From contig WGMX01000023.1 of assembly GCA_016124855.1 (NCBI GenBank), positions 248,001 to 312,000 on the forward strand: a DNA stretch of 64,000 nt, in the 5' to 3' direction. A program made the position numbers and the translations under genes. Origin of the DNA: Anaerolineaceae bacterium (GTDB lineage Bacteria > Chloroflexota > Anaerolineae > Aggregatilineales > Phototrophicaceae). Of this stretch, positions 7,371-16,275 are shown one piece after another. Position 1 is the first letter of the stretch, and every line of letters starts with the position of its first letter. Under the pieces are notes generated by a model, which was given only the letters and a program-made list of their open reading frames with translations, did not search any database and was not told the DNA's origin.

Positions 7371-8099
7371 TCAGAACGACACGAACTCCAGATATTCCGT
7401 CGTCGCTTTGCTCAAATCCCTGTAGAAGCCGCGTTTGCTTTCATCTTTGACCGCCATCGCTAACTGATACATGGCTTCGTGGCTCATGGCAGCCAGCGCC
7501 TCTCGCGGGACGCGCCCGCCGCCCGTTTTGAACTTAAACGGTTTGCCGAAGTTGACGTTAATCTGGGGACGCTGAAAACGAAACAGCTTTTTATTCCAAC
7601 CGATTGCGCCGGAGATAGCTGTCGGCACGATTACCGCGTCGGCTTTGGTGGCTACAAAAGCCAATCCGTCTTTGGCTTCGGATAAGCCTTCAGGATGGCG
7701 GTGGCCTTCCGGCGCAATTAAGATGAGCTGGCCGTGCTTGATGAGTTCAATCGAGTTGGTAAGCGCTTTCCGGTCAATTTCACCGCGATTGATGGTGTAT
7801 GATCCCCACCAGCGCACGAACGGACCGATTAATGGATTTCGCATATTCTCGATTTTGGTCATGGGAATCACAAAACGATTAGTGACTGCGCCCATACACA
7901 GCACTGGATCAATCATCGAAATGTGATTCATCATGATGATGGTTGGGCCATCAGACGGAATATTTTCTGTCCCTGTGACAGAAACATCCCACAGCACTTT
8001 GAAGCCCAATGACCGAATTAATCCGCGCATCAGTACCCGCCGCCATCGCAAAGCGGGCTGCCGTGCAACGTAGGTTTGTACTTCTGCCGAAAGAGTCAT
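7371..8099 (-). CDS. plsC: 1-acyl-sn-glycerol-3-phosphate acyltransferase (PlsC family)
   Basis: This is a 242-residue lysophospholipid acyltransferase. Block I is NHISMID (the HX4D catalytic motif) and block III is PEGHRHPEG, with the usual spacing between them. It should transfer a fatty acyl group to lysophosphatidic acid at the inner membrane face, giving phosphatidate. The start overlaps the stop of the upstream pseudouridine synthase as ATGA (8096-8099), so the two are translated together. The substrate could be another lyso-lipid, since the family is broad. Confidence 0.9.
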   Translation of the reverse strand: MTLSAEVQTYVARQPALRWRRVLMRGLIRSLGFKVLWDVSVTGTENIPSDGPTIIMMNHISMIDPVLCMGAVTNRFVIPMTKIENMRNPLIGPFVRWWGSYTINRGEIDRKALTNSIELIKHGQLILIAPEGHRHPEGLSEAKDGLAFVATKADAVIVPTAISGAIGWNKKLFRFQRPQINVNFGKPFKFKTGGGRVPREALAAMSHEAMYQLAMAVKDESKRGFYRDLSKATTEYLEFVSF

Positions 8100-9016
8100 T
8101 TCGCGCCTGTCCTCTGGTTGCGCCGTCCTCCGGGCGGGGGACGTTTTTTCTTGTCCTTGTTCTTTTTGCTATAAGGTTTTGAGCCGGTGCGTCGTTTGCC
8201 GCTGGTTGGTGCTGGCGGATTTTCAACGAAGGGTCTGCCGCTGGCTCGGCGCGCGGCGGCTTTCCCCTTAATCTGACTTAGTTCTTCTGCAGGTGTTTTC
8301 AATTGAGCCAAGTCTTTTGCGTTGAGTTCGCGCCATTCACCGGGTCGCAGCGTGCCGAGCATCAACTTGCCCATTTGTGTGCGGATTAATGATTTGACAC
8401 TATGCCCGAAAAGCGCCGCCGTCCGCCGGATTTGACGCTTCTTACCTTCAGTCATAACGATCCGCAGCGTCGATTCTTTTTCGCCGCCGTCCGTCACCTG
8501 CACATAACAGGGGCCGGTGTAATCAATTGTGCCGTCTTCATTTTCGAGCTGAACACCTTTTTGCCACTGCTGCAATGTTTCTTGGGTAGGCAGTCCGCTG
8601 ACGACTACTTTATAGGTCTTGGTGTGACGGTAGCGTGGATGCGTCAGCGTATTCGCCAGATCACCATCGTTGGTCAGCACCATCAATCCCTCACTGTCGG
8701 CATCCAAACGTCCCGCGCTAAAGAGATGTTCTTTGAAGGGCAGGAAATCGGTGATGATTTTTCGTGTGTCACCTTCGTGCGGTTCGTCAGTCGAAAGTAC
8801 ATATTTGGGCTTATTGAAAGCGATATATAACTTCTGGTCGGGGAAGGCGATCTTTGTGCCGTCGACTTCGATTACGTCGGTTTGCGGGTCGGCTTGGTCG
8901 CCGAGGTGAATCACCTTGCCGTTGACGCGCACACGTCCCTGACTGATGATGTCCTCACAGGCGCGTCGGGAGCCAATATTGGCCTGCGCCATTAATTTCT
9001 GTACACGTTCTTTCAC
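8096..9016 (-). CDS. rRNA pseudouridine synthase, RsuA/RluB/RluE family
   Basis: This 306-residue protein has an N-terminal S4 RNA-binding domain (about residues 3-60, RVQKLMAQANIGSRRACE) and a RsuA-type catalytic domain. The catalytic Asp is in GRLDADSEGLMVLTNDG, and the KKRQIRR motif follows. It converts a uridine in rRNA to pseudouridine; whether the target is 16S or 23S cannot be decided. The last roughly 50 residues are a Lys/Arg/Pro-rich tail beyond the family core, probably binding rRNA. The start is GTG at 9016. A TATAAT box lies upstream at 9055-9060 (minus), without a good -35. It is coupled to plsC. Confidence 0.92.
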   Translation of the reverse strand: MKERVQKLMAQANIGSRRACEDIISQGRVRVNGKVIHLGDQADPQTDVIEVDGTKIAFPDQKLYIAFNKPKYVLSTDEPHEGDTRKIITDFLPFKEHLFSAGRLDADSEGLMVLTNDGDLANTLTHPRYRHTKTYKVVVSGLPTQETLQQWQKGVQLENEDGTIDYTGPCYVQVTDGGEKESTLRIVMTEGKKRQIRRTAALFGHSVKSLIRTQMGKLMLGTLRPGEWRELNAKDLAQLKTPAEELSQIKGKAAARRASGRPFVENPPAPTSGKRRTGSKPYSKKNKDKKKRPPPGGRRNQRTGAK

Positions 9017-9103
9017 AGGGGTCTTAAATTCTACTTAAACATCAGATGATTACATTATAGAGAGAGTTGGGGTTTTGAGTAGGACGAACTTGATCTGAAA
9101 GGG

Positions 9104-10783
9104 TTATTGCTGCGGAATGCCCCAAATGCGGACAGAGGTATCGCCCGCGCTTGCTGAGGCCAAGAGTGTTCCCGCTCGATTAAAAGCGATGTGCCAAATT
9201 GTATCGCCGCCATTGAAGGTCGTGATTTGCTGATGCGTTGCCACATTGAACAGTGATATATCGCCGTTAATACGCGTGGTCGCTAAGACTGTGCCATCGC
9301 GATTAAAAGCCAGATCGCTCATGCGTAAAGAACTATACAGGTTTTTCTTGACGACTTGGCTCAATGTGACATCTTTTTGAGTATCGAGATTCCAAAGTTT
9401 AACCGCGCCATCATCGCCAGCGCTTGCCAGCAAAGTGGCTTGCGGATTAAACGCGACCGTCCAAACTTGATCGCTATGTGCGTTTAATGTCAGGCTATTT
9501 TTGCCCGTCTGATAATCCCAAATTCGCACCGTCGTATCCCAGCTCGCGGAGGCTATTTTGTTCCCATCCTCGCTAAAAACGATTGCGGTAACCATATCAG
9601 TGTGAGCGTGTAATACGCGCCATGCAGTATCAACTTCAATACTTTTCTTTGCGATGAGATCGGAAATATCCCAAAGACGAATGGTTCCATCCGCACCGCC
9701 GAACGCTACAACATTTTCCATTGGATGAAAACCGATGCTGCCGAAAAAGGTTACACCGTTGTACGATCTGCCGTTTATACGAGCCACTTCCGCATGTGTT
9801 TGTGCATCCAACAAAAAAGCATAGCTGCCACTAACAGTTGTCACCACGCCGCCAATGTAATGCCCATCATGACTGTAAGCCAGATCGACAACCTGTGTCT
9901 CGTTAAATTCTTTTGGCTTGCCGATGTCAAAATAGCGTGAACCGTCGCTTGGTACATCCCAGATGCGGACGTTTCCATTATTACCACCTGTTGCCACATG
10001 CAGACCGTCAGGCGAGAAAGCCAGACTTTGCCATCGATCTGTACCGGCATAATTGGGGTTATAAATCATGGTCGCTGGTGCTGAATCAAGTCTATAAACT
10101 TTGAAGCTGATCGGGCTATCAGCAGTTGCCGTGAGCGTGAAGTCGATAACAAAGTGTCCGTTAGGACTAAATGCGAGATCACCTGCTGATTGAATGAGTG
10201 CTTCTTCGTTCATTTCCGGTCGCCAGCGATATAAGGTTGATTTGTAGATGTAAAAGAGCGTGTGACCGACAAACTGAGGTCGAAAAATAATCCCGGAATA
10301 GGTACGCAACCTCAACTCGTCGGCAGTAAGCTGCTTAATCGTCCTGTTAGTTTGTGTATCTTTGATAAACAAATAGATTGTGCCACCGAAGTCACCGGGG
10401 GCTGCGCTAACCTTATATCGGTGGTCCGTGCTCTCCGTCATTGGCGTTGGCGAGCGAATCTCCTGCGATTGAAATAGAGAGTTAGGTAATGGTGGGTAGC
10501 TTGGTGCATCACTTTCTGCCAATTTCACTGGATGCTGCAAATCGCTCATCGAGTATTTCCAGATACCGGCGGTGCTTGGGAAGTAAAATGTCTGCTCATC
10601 AGACCAAAACGGTATGCCGTACATACCCACACCGAGGCTCGTGATCTCGGTGATGCGATTAGCATTTTGAGCTGTAATAACGTCCAAATTTCCAAATGGA
10701 GCAGGACTATCTTGGGCCAAAGTCGCTGTACAAGAGAGCATGAGTAAAACGGTTGAGATAATGAAACACGTCACTCTACGCAT
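9104..10783 (-). CDS. Secreted WD40-repeat beta-propeller protein
   Basis: This 559-residue protein has a signal peptide (about residues 1-23, ending ATLAQ). The mature part is built of WD40-type blades. Clear repeat ends are VRIWDVPSDG, IRLWDISD, VRIWDYQTG, VKLWNLDTQ and the terminal VRIWGIPQQ, each preceded by a GH or D-G-x-x-(I/L)-A-S-x-x-x-D stretch. The N-terminal third is more divergent and probably completes one or two propellers. The likely role is extracytoplasmic protein binding; no catalytic domain is seen. The mature start (LDVITAQNANRITEIT) resembles the protein at 28188-29291, so the two are distant paralogues. Confidence 0.88.
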   Translation of the reverse strand: MRRVTCFIISTVLLMLSCTATLAQDSPAPFGNLDVITAQNANRITEITSLGVGMYGIPFWSDEQTFYFPSTAGIWKYSMSDLQHPVKLAESDAPSYPPLPNSLFQSQEIRSPTPMTESTDHRYKVSAAPGDFGGTIYLFIKDTQTNRTIKQLTADELRLRTYSGIIFRPQFVGHTLFYIYKSTLYRWRPEMNEEALIQSAGDLAFSPNGHFVIDFTLTATADSPISFKVYRLDSAPATMIYNPNYAGTDRWQSLAFSPDGLHVATGGNNGNVRIWDVPSDGSRYFDIGKPKEFNETQVVDLAYSHDGHYIGGVVTTVSGSYAFLLDAQTHAEVARINGRSYNGVTFFGSIGFHPMENVVAFGGADGTIRLWDISDLIAKKSIEVDTAWRVLHAHTDMVTAIVFSEDGNKIASASWDTTVRIWDYQTGKNSLTLNAHSDQVWTVAFNPQATLLASAGDDGAVKLWNLDTQKDVTLSQVVKKNLYSSLRMSDLAFNRDGTVLATTRINGDISLFNVATHQQITTFNGGDTIWHIAFNRAGTLLASASAGDTSVRIWGIPQQ

Positions 10784-10792
10784 AGCAACTGC

Positions 10793-11605
10793 CTATCCAT
10801 TTGACTTCACCCATGCTTGATGCCGCGCCCAAACCTTCTCCCATATCGCATCAACATCGAGTAACTTCAAATCGAAGTATTCATTCAGTACACGTTCGTA
10901 ATCTGCTCGACTATCAATCGTTTGGTCGTGTGCGCCTTCGGCTGTGATGCGCCGCAAGACTGCACCACGTAGAATGAACATGCCACCATCAGGCGTAAAG
11001 CGCATACAAACGGTTGTTTTCACAAAACCGGATTCCGGCGAGGTTTGCAAGCGTGTCGATTGTCCGGCGAAGTCGCTGAGTTGGTGAGATTTGAGGTCGA
11101 AGTCAAACCCCGGCCCACCATAAATCTGGTTCGTAAACCACCAGCGATTATTCTCTTGCGCCAGTTTATAGGTCAAAAAGCCCTGCTGAAACGAGCCTTC
11201 CGACAGCGGAATGGGTTCAAAAATACCATTACCGAAACCGACATCCGCTAAATATGGCTGATCTAGCTCGACCCGCAAGATAAGATGATCGCCAACGCCA
11301 GCAGGTGTCGGCTCAGTTTTTTCGCGCCCGACGAAGCTCGACAACATTGTGACGTTGAAACCTATTTCTTGCAGCACCCATGCCAATAAGCCGTTCATCT
11401 CGAAGCACCAACCGCCGCGATGCCTTTTGACGATTTTCTCGTAAATCTGCTCACCATCAGTCGTCACCGGACAGTCACGGTGAATGTCTAAATTCTCATA
11501 GGGAATATGCAGCAAATGCCCCCGATGAATGGCGGTCAATGTCGCCAAATCGGGCTTTACATTACCTGTATATTGAATGCGCTTGAAATAATCACCCAGT
11601 TTCAT
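10793..11605 (-). CDS. Arylamine N-acetyltransferase
   Basis: This 270-residue enzyme transfers acetyl groups from acetyl-CoA to arylamines. The full catalytic triad is present: C67 in RGGWCFEMN, H107 in GDHLILRV and D121 in YLADVGFG. The N-terminal helical part with HIPYENLDI is typical. Its length matches bacterial NATs. It lies 14 bp behind the hydroxyacid dehydrogenase and 9 bp ahead of the beta-propeller gene, so the three may be one transcript, although their functions do not obviously connect. Confidence 0.95.
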   Translation of the reverse strand: MKLGDYFKRIQYTGNVKPDLATLTAIHRGHLLHIPYENLDIHRDCPVTTDGEQIYEKIVKRHRGGWCFEMNGLLAWVLQEIGFNVTMLSSFVGREKTEPTPAGVGDHLILRVELDQPYLADVGFGNGIFEPIPLSEGSFQQGFLTYKLAQENNRWWFTNQIYGGPGFDFDLKSHQLSDFAGQSTRLQTSPESGFVKTTVCMRFTPDGGMFILRGAVLRRITAEGAHDQTIDSRADYERVLNEYFDLKLLDVDAIWEKVWARHQAWVKSNG

Positions 11606-11619
11606 AGTGGTTGTTTGCT

Positions 11620-12591
11620 CTAACGGGCAGGCGCATCACTGCCGGGAAATGATTCCAGTTCGGCTTCTTCCACTGGATCAACCGGTTCAGGTTTCGGGCG
11701 CAGTGGCTCATCAAGTTTGATGTTTGCCAACTGCTCGTATACGCCCACGACCGCGCTGTTATCGAGGTCATGCTGACCATGCTGTAACATCGTCGTATAC
11801 AACTGTTGAATCACGGCAGTGAGTGGCATCGGAATGCCATAAGTCTTGCCCGTATCGAGGCAAATACCCAAATCTTTATGCTGCATATGGGCTTTGAAAC
11901 CCGGCCCACGATTGCCTGCAAATAAACGTGGTGGCTTGACATCCAACGTCCACATTTGTGCCGCGCCGCCTTTGATGGCCTCAACCACACGGCTAGGATC
12001 AACACCCGCTTTTTGTGCGGTAATCAGGGCTTCGCCGAGTGCCGCCATTTGTGCGCCGACGATGATCTGGTTGCAGACCTTCGCGATTTGTCCCGCACCG
12101 CTGTCACCGACCAAAACCCACGCTTTACCCATTGATTGGAAAAGTGGCACAGCCTTATCGAAGGCATCTTGTGGTCCGCCGACCATAATTGTCAATGTAC
12201 CATTTTTTGCCCCGACGTCACCTCCGCTAACCGGTGCATCCAATGCCGGAACATGAACTGCTGCTAATTTCTCGGCAATAGCGCGTGCAGTTTCGGGCTT
12301 GATGGTGCTGTTGTCGATGTAAATCAGTCCCTGATGCGCGCCTTCAATAATGCCGTTTGCGCCGAGGACGACCTTTTCCACATCCGGCGAGTCGGGCAGG
12401 TTGGTAAATACAAACTCGACTTGTTGGGCCACTTCTTTTGGCGATGGCGCGGCTTTTGCCCCTTCGCTCACCAACTGTTCAACAATTTGCTGACTGCGAT
12501 TATGCACGACCAATTCATGCCCGGCCTTCATCAGATTGCGAACAATCGACGCGCCCATAATGCCTAGTCCGATATATCCCACTTTTGCCAT
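11620..12591 (-). CDS. NAD(P)-dependent beta-hydroxyacid dehydrogenase (HIBADH/GlxR family)
   Basis: This 323-residue protein has an N-terminal Rossmann fold (VGYIGLGIMG) with HNRS after strand 2, the substrate loop DAPVSGGDVGAKNGTL, and the catalytic Lys region (GAGQIAKVCNQ, Lys in AKVCNQ). The family reduces or oxidises beta-hydroxyacids such as 3-hydroxyisobutyrate or tartronate semialdehyde; the exact substrate is not visible. An acidic, proline-rich C-terminal tail of about 30 residues (RPKPEPVDPVEEAE) is not part of the family core. GGGGAG precedes the ATG. It is the first gene of a run with the N-acetyltransferase. Confidence 0.92.
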   Translation of the reverse strand: MAKVGYIGLGIMGASIVRNLMKAGHELVVHNRSQQIVEQLVSEGAKAAPSPKEVAQQVEFVFTNLPDSPDVEKVVLGANGIIEGAHQGLIYIDNSTIKPETARAIAEKLAAVHVPALDAPVSGGDVGAKNGTLTIMVGGPQDAFDKAVPLFQSMGKAWVLVGDSGAGQIAKVCNQIIVGAQMAALGEALITAQKAGVDPSRVVEAIKGGAAQMWTLDVKPPRLFAGNRGPGFKAHMQHKDLGICLDTGKTYGIPMPLTAVIQQLYTTMLQHGQHDLDNSAVVGVYEQLANIKLDEPLRPKPEPVDPVEEAELESFPGSDAPAR

Positions 12592-12614
12592 GATATTCTC
12601 CCCATTAAATATGA

Positions 12615-12685
12615 ACTCAGAGGCTCAATGGCACAAATGCACGAAGGAACAAATCTCTGAGTCTTCGTGTCTTTGTGTTAAAAAA
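12615..12685. repeat. Intergenic inverted repeat joined to a TCTCTGTGT-type repeat unit
   Basis: ACTCAGAG (12615-12622) and CTCTGAGT (12655-12662) form an 8-bp inverted repeat around 32 bases. The stretch continues as CTTCGTGTCTTTGTGTTAAA, closely resembling 18222-18253. Pyrimidine-rich units of this form are a common interspersed intergenic element in some bacterial groups, as I recall. Function unknown. Confidence 0.4.
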
Positions 12686-14308
12686 TCAAATTTTCTTACT
12701 GACCTGAAAGCGCAGCGGAATACCCACCATCAATCGTGTTTGGGCCTGCAGCACCGGAATCGCCACCACAATCAGCGTCAATATCGGCAGCAGTGGAAAG
12801 CTCAATAGGGTATATATCCGCTCAATAAAGGTTTGTTTACGTGTGCGCGGCGGACGTTTAATCACGTCCTGATACCAAAAGACGATACCGAGTATCGACA
12901 CCAGAATAAATGAAACTTGGAGCAGCATATACGCCGGATTATTGATGCCTTCGGTCAGTACCTGCGGCAGCAGCGTCGGGTTGAACAGAAACGGAAGCTG
13001 CGCGCCTGCGGTAATAATGACCCATCCCGCTCCCGCAAGCAAGATGTCGTGGGCAACACGGAACAGCAGCTTGAACGACACATTGATGTCAACTTCCGGC
13101 TGTTCCAACATTTTGGCGACGATATAACCCACTTCTTTGCTGCCCCATGCGTGACGCAGCGATTGTTGATAGCGATTTTTGAGGGCTTGTACCAATGTCT
13201 CGCCGGTGACTGCGGTTGCTGAAAACGGCAGGAAAACACGGTCGAGCATCACCGCGCCTTCACGCGCAAAGTATGATTTGATAAACATGTGCCACTCGTC
13301 GGCGATCACATCACCATCCCAATAGCCGCTGTTGTCCAGCAATTTGAGACTCAACGAATAGGAGGACATGGGCATCGGTATCCACCATGGCGCAGCTAAG
13401 TAAGCCAACTCAAAGGCCGTCGAATAAGCATTCACAATGCGCAGCAGCGGGTTAATGTCCCAAATATTGGTGTGGTAGCGAATGGGTGCCTGCCAGAATC
13501 GGAGATGACGCTGCGGGGTCATAGCGAACAGATAGGTTAGGGCGTAAAAGTGATCTTTGTGCCACAGCGAGTCTGCATCCTGTGTTGTGACACAAATATG
13601 ATCGATATTGTATCCCATCTGATCGACCAGTTTGCGTTTGACCCAGCGTGCCGCCCATGCTTCATTGGCGGATTTACACTGCATCTCACCCGGCAACCCA
13701 CGTGGATGTACAGCGAAAAAAAGATTGGCGAAGCAGGGGGTATAATCACTAACGAGCCGTTCGGCCTTTTCTACGCAGCCATCTTCTGCCGCTTCCATAG
13801 CCAGCACCACCGTCATAGATTGGCGCGCTTGATGTTGAGCCGCTAAATTGTCGAGTGTTTGTCTTAAGATTGCGTCGGGTTCTTTATAATTGGGGATGAT
13901 GACGACATGATGCACATCTTGCCACGCCAACGACTCGCTGTTGGCCTCATCTTTATAGCGGCTGTACCAATCCGTTTTTTCCCATTGGTCGATTTTCCGC
14001 AGACCCATTACATTGGCGATGCCCGCGAATAGAAAGCGTACAGCCGAGTAAAAGCCTAATAATGCGGCAATCAGCAGTAAGGTGCGCGGGAAGGCGATAG
14101 CACTGGCAATGGCGAAAAGCAGAGCCAACCATGCCAGACAGCCGGGAATGCCATCGAGTGCGCGTTCAGGAATTGCAGCAGGCGGCGCCCCGGCCCAAAC
14201 CGAGCGTCCGACCCCCAGTTGTACGTTGTTGCGACGACCACCATTGGATTGATAAGGCACAGTCTCATCCAGCAGGCTTACGGTAAAAGATCGTGACAAG
14301 CATAGCAC
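12686..14308 (-). CDS. Membrane glycosyltransferase, family 2
   Basis: This protein of up to 540 residues has two N-terminal membrane helices (CLAWLALLFAIASAIAF and LLLIAALLGFYSAVRFLF). A GT-A domain follows (VVIIPNYKEPDAILRQTL, then TQDADSLW as the metal-binding DXD, then DEWHMFIKSYF). Next comes QQSLRHAWG in the position of the QxxRW motif, and then four more membrane helices. This is the layout of processive, cellulose-synthase-like inverting transferases that export a polysaccharide, but a non-processive role is possible. The start is uncertain: GTG at 14308 is the longest option and GTG at 14260 follows a GGATGAG. It lies 46 bp behind ddl. Confidence 0.85.
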   Translation of the reverse strand: MLCLSRSFTVSLLDETVPYQSNGGRRNNVQLGVGRSVWAGAPPAAIPERALDGIPGCLAWLALLFAIASAIAFPRTLLLIAALLGFYSAVRFLFAGIANVMGLRKIDQWEKTDWYSRYKDEANSESLAWQDVHHVVIIPNYKEPDAILRQTLDNLAAQHQARQSMTVVLAMEAAEDGCVEKAERLVSDYTPCFANLFFAVHPRGLPGEMQCKSANEAWAARWVKRKLVDQMGYNIDHICVTTQDADSLWHKDHFYALTYLFAMTPQRHLRFWQAPIRYHTNIWDINPLLRIVNAYSTAFELAYLAAPWWIPMPMSSYSLSLKLLDNSGYWDGDVIADEWHMFIKSYFAREGAVMLDRVFLPFSATAVTGETLVQALKNRYQQSLRHAWGSKEVGYIVAKMLEQPEVDINVSFKLLFRVAHDILLAGAGWVIITAGAQLPFLFNPTLLPQVLTEGINNPAYMLLQVSFILVSILGIVFWYQDVIKRPPRTRKQTFIERIYTLLSFPLLPILTLIVVAIPVLQAQTRLMVGIPLRFQVSKKI

Positions 14309-14330
14309 AGGTCAGGTTTGATTTGTATCT

Positions 14331-14354
14331 GACTTGTGGATTATGGCACAAGTC
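14331..14354. repeat. 8-bp inverted repeat abutting the ddl stop codon
   Basis: GACTTGTG (14331-14338) pairs perfectly with CACAAGTC (14347-14354), loop of 8, directly next to the ddl stop. Outer bases (TCAGGTT and AACCTGA) extend the pairing with a bulge. It could act as a weak terminator or mRNA 3' end for ddl; there is no T-run. Confidence 0.4.
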
Positions 14355-15566
14355 TTAACCTGAGCGTGTTGTACTGCCTTTCGACCCTTTTACACCCTTT
14401 AATCCGCGCGAGTCCACCAAATTGACGAGGTTTGTCTGGTAATCGTAATTGTTCTTGCGCTTTTCGGCCTGTGCATCCCGCGCGATTTCGACCAACTTAT
14501 GAACAAACTCACGCGGTGACATTCCCTGTTCCTGCCACAGATAAAATGCGACCGAACCGGGCATCGTGTTAATTTCATTGAGATACACATCGCCTGTATC
14601 GGGTTTCACTAGGAAATCAATCCGTGCTGTGCCACGTCCCTCAATGGCACGAAAGGCCTGAATGGCGATGCCTTTGATTTTTGCCGTCAAATCCTCACTA
14701 ATCGGGGCAGGGATAATCCGTTCAGCACTTTTCATACCCTCGCCGCCGCGCGTATATTTTTCCTCGAACGTCAGAAATTGATCAAGTGAAATGGGTTGTT
14801 CCAACACCGAGGCTTGGATATCGCTGTCGCTGCCCAATAACGCGCAGTTGATTTCGGTAGGGTTTTCAACAGCCTGTTCAACCAGCACCCGCCGGTCAAG
14901 GCTAATCGCCACTTCGATATGCGCCCGCAGCAGGGTTTCATCATTGGCCTTACCGATACCAATACTTGAACCGAGCGTGGCCGGTTTGACGAACATCGGA
15001 TAATGCAGTTCGTGAATCAGGTGGCTGATCACTTTGTCCGACGATTCCAACCATTCGTTGCGGGTGAAAGACACGCCTTCCACAATCGGCACGCCCTGTT
15101 GGCTCAACACAATCTTGGTCATGATTTTGTCGTTGGCAATCGCCGAGGCCATCACCCCACAGCCAACATAAGCGATGTCCGCCAGTTCACATAACCCTTG
15201 AATTGTTCCGTCTTCGCCATGCGAACCATGTAGAGCTGGAAAGACTACATCCAGCCGTTTGGTTTCTGCTTTTTCAAAGCGTCCTGCTGTTGGGTTCACA
15301 ATCAGGCCGTGATGCCGCACACCGGGTGAAATCACTGCGGTTTTTATGCCTTTTAAGCTGATGATTTCATTCTTGAAATTTTTCAAGTCCAGCAGAGGAT
15401 CACCTGTATACCACATGCCCTGACGGTCAATATAAACGGGTACGACTTCATAGTGTTCGGGGTCAAACGCCCGCATGACTTGATGCCCGGTAACGATAGA
15501 CACATCATGTTCTACGCTGCGCCCGCCGAAGATTACTCCGACAACTGTTTTACGGTTTGCACTCAT
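14355..15566 (-). CDS. ddl: D-alanine--D-alanine ligase
   Basis: Ddl of 403 residues joins two D-Ala for peptidoglycan using ATP. Visible hallmarks are VIFGGRSVEHDVS at the N-terminus, the HGSHGEDGTIQG loop, the ATP-grasp Lys (MFVKPATLGSSIG), and EINTMPG with metal-binding Glu/Asn near the C-terminus. GGRSVEHDVSIVTG and the length suggest the VanA/DdlA-like long subgroup. After the domain ends there is an unusual Gly/Lys/Ser-rich tail (GLKGVKGSKGSTTRSG) of low complexity. It is probably transcribed alone or together with the membrane glycosyltransferase. Confidence 0.96.
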   Translation of the reverse strand: MSANRKTVVGVIFGGRSVEHDVSIVTGHQVMRAFDPEHYEVVPVYIDRQGMWYTGDPLLDLKNFKNEIISLKGIKTAVISPGVRHHGLIVNPTAGRFEKAETKRLDVVFPALHGSHGEDGTIQGLCELADIAYVGCGVMASAIANDKIMTKIVLSQQGVPIVEGVSFTRNEWLESSDKVISHLIHELHYPMFVKPATLGSSIGIGKANDETLLRAHIEVAISLDRRVLVEQAVENPTEINCALLGSDSDIQASVLEQPISLDQFLTFEEKYTRGGEGMKSAERIIPAPISEDLTAKIKGIAIQAFRAIEGRGTARIDFLVKPDTGDVYLNEINTMPGSVAFYLWQEQGMSPREFVHKLVEIARDAQAEKRKNNYDYQTNLVNLVDSRGLKGVKGSKGSTTRSG

Positions 15567-15767
15567 ATTGGCTTTTCTTCCCTTGGCGATCTTCGCGTAA
15601 AGACGAAGCGGCGGTTCAAGTCAGGTTATTTTACCGTCTAATAGCCAATAGCGGGATAGGCAATCCCTTACGCAAGCTTACGACAGAGTGACCATCGGAG
15701 ATGGGGATTTATTTATGTGTAAACGGTTAAACTTATATTCAAAGAGGAAAAGTAACCAATCGCCAGC

Positions 15768-16274
15768 TTATCCGGTCGTGAACACACTGACCACATAGAC
15801 AGCAAAAATGGCGATACTTAACCCAATCGTCAGTGCATAGCCTAGGGCGAACTGTTTTAAGGCGGAACGTCCTGCGCTCATGGCTTTTGCTAGATCGCGG
15901 AACTGGATAAACTCCATCACCAGCGCACCTGCCACCAACCCGATTACTGTTCCGACCAATGGAATCGGGATTAAAAAAGTGCCGATTATTCCACCTGCGA
16001 AACTGCCCAAGGATGTCCGGCAGCCCATGCCGGTTGTCTTTGCGCCGAGTAATGGACGCCAATAATCGGCTGTTATACCCACTATCATCAACAGAGTCAT
16101 GACGACTGCCGCAGCTGGAGTGATGCGCGTCCATCCCGTCACCAGTCCATAGACAATCCCCACCGCCCAAGGCATCAGCGGCCCCGGCAGTATCGGTATG
16201 AACGCCAGCGCCAATGTCACGAGCATCAGGGCTGTGGCCAGAATCAGGAGAACTGTAGGATCGACCGATAGCAT
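15768..16274 (-). CDS. DUF456 family membrane protein
   Basis: This 168-residue, almost wholly hydrophobic protein has four or five membrane helices. The family signature is the glycine/proline-rich start (FIPILPGPLMPWAVGIVYG) and the internal GSFAGGIIGTFLIPIPLVG. The molecular role of DUF456 is not known; members are frequent in actinobacteria and Chloroflexota. It starts one base after the LtrA stop, so the two are translated as a pair. Behind it are about 200 bp before ddl with no recognisable signal. Confidence 0.85.
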   Translation of the reverse strand: MLSVDPTVLLILATALMLVTLALAFIPILPGPLMPWAVGIVYGLVTGWTRITPAAAVVMTLLMIVGITADYWRPLLGAKTTGMGCRTSLGSFAGGIIGTFLIPIPLVGTVIGLVAGALVMEFIQFRDLAKAMSAGRSALKQFALGYALTIGLSIAIFAVYVVSVFTTG

Positions 16275-16275
16275 A

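Noticed and set aside
15739..16170. 143-codon frame overlapping the DUF456 gene on the same strand
   Set aside because: It is a shifted frame with Gly/Ser/Arg-rich translation, while the DUF456 frame gives clean membrane helices and family motifs.
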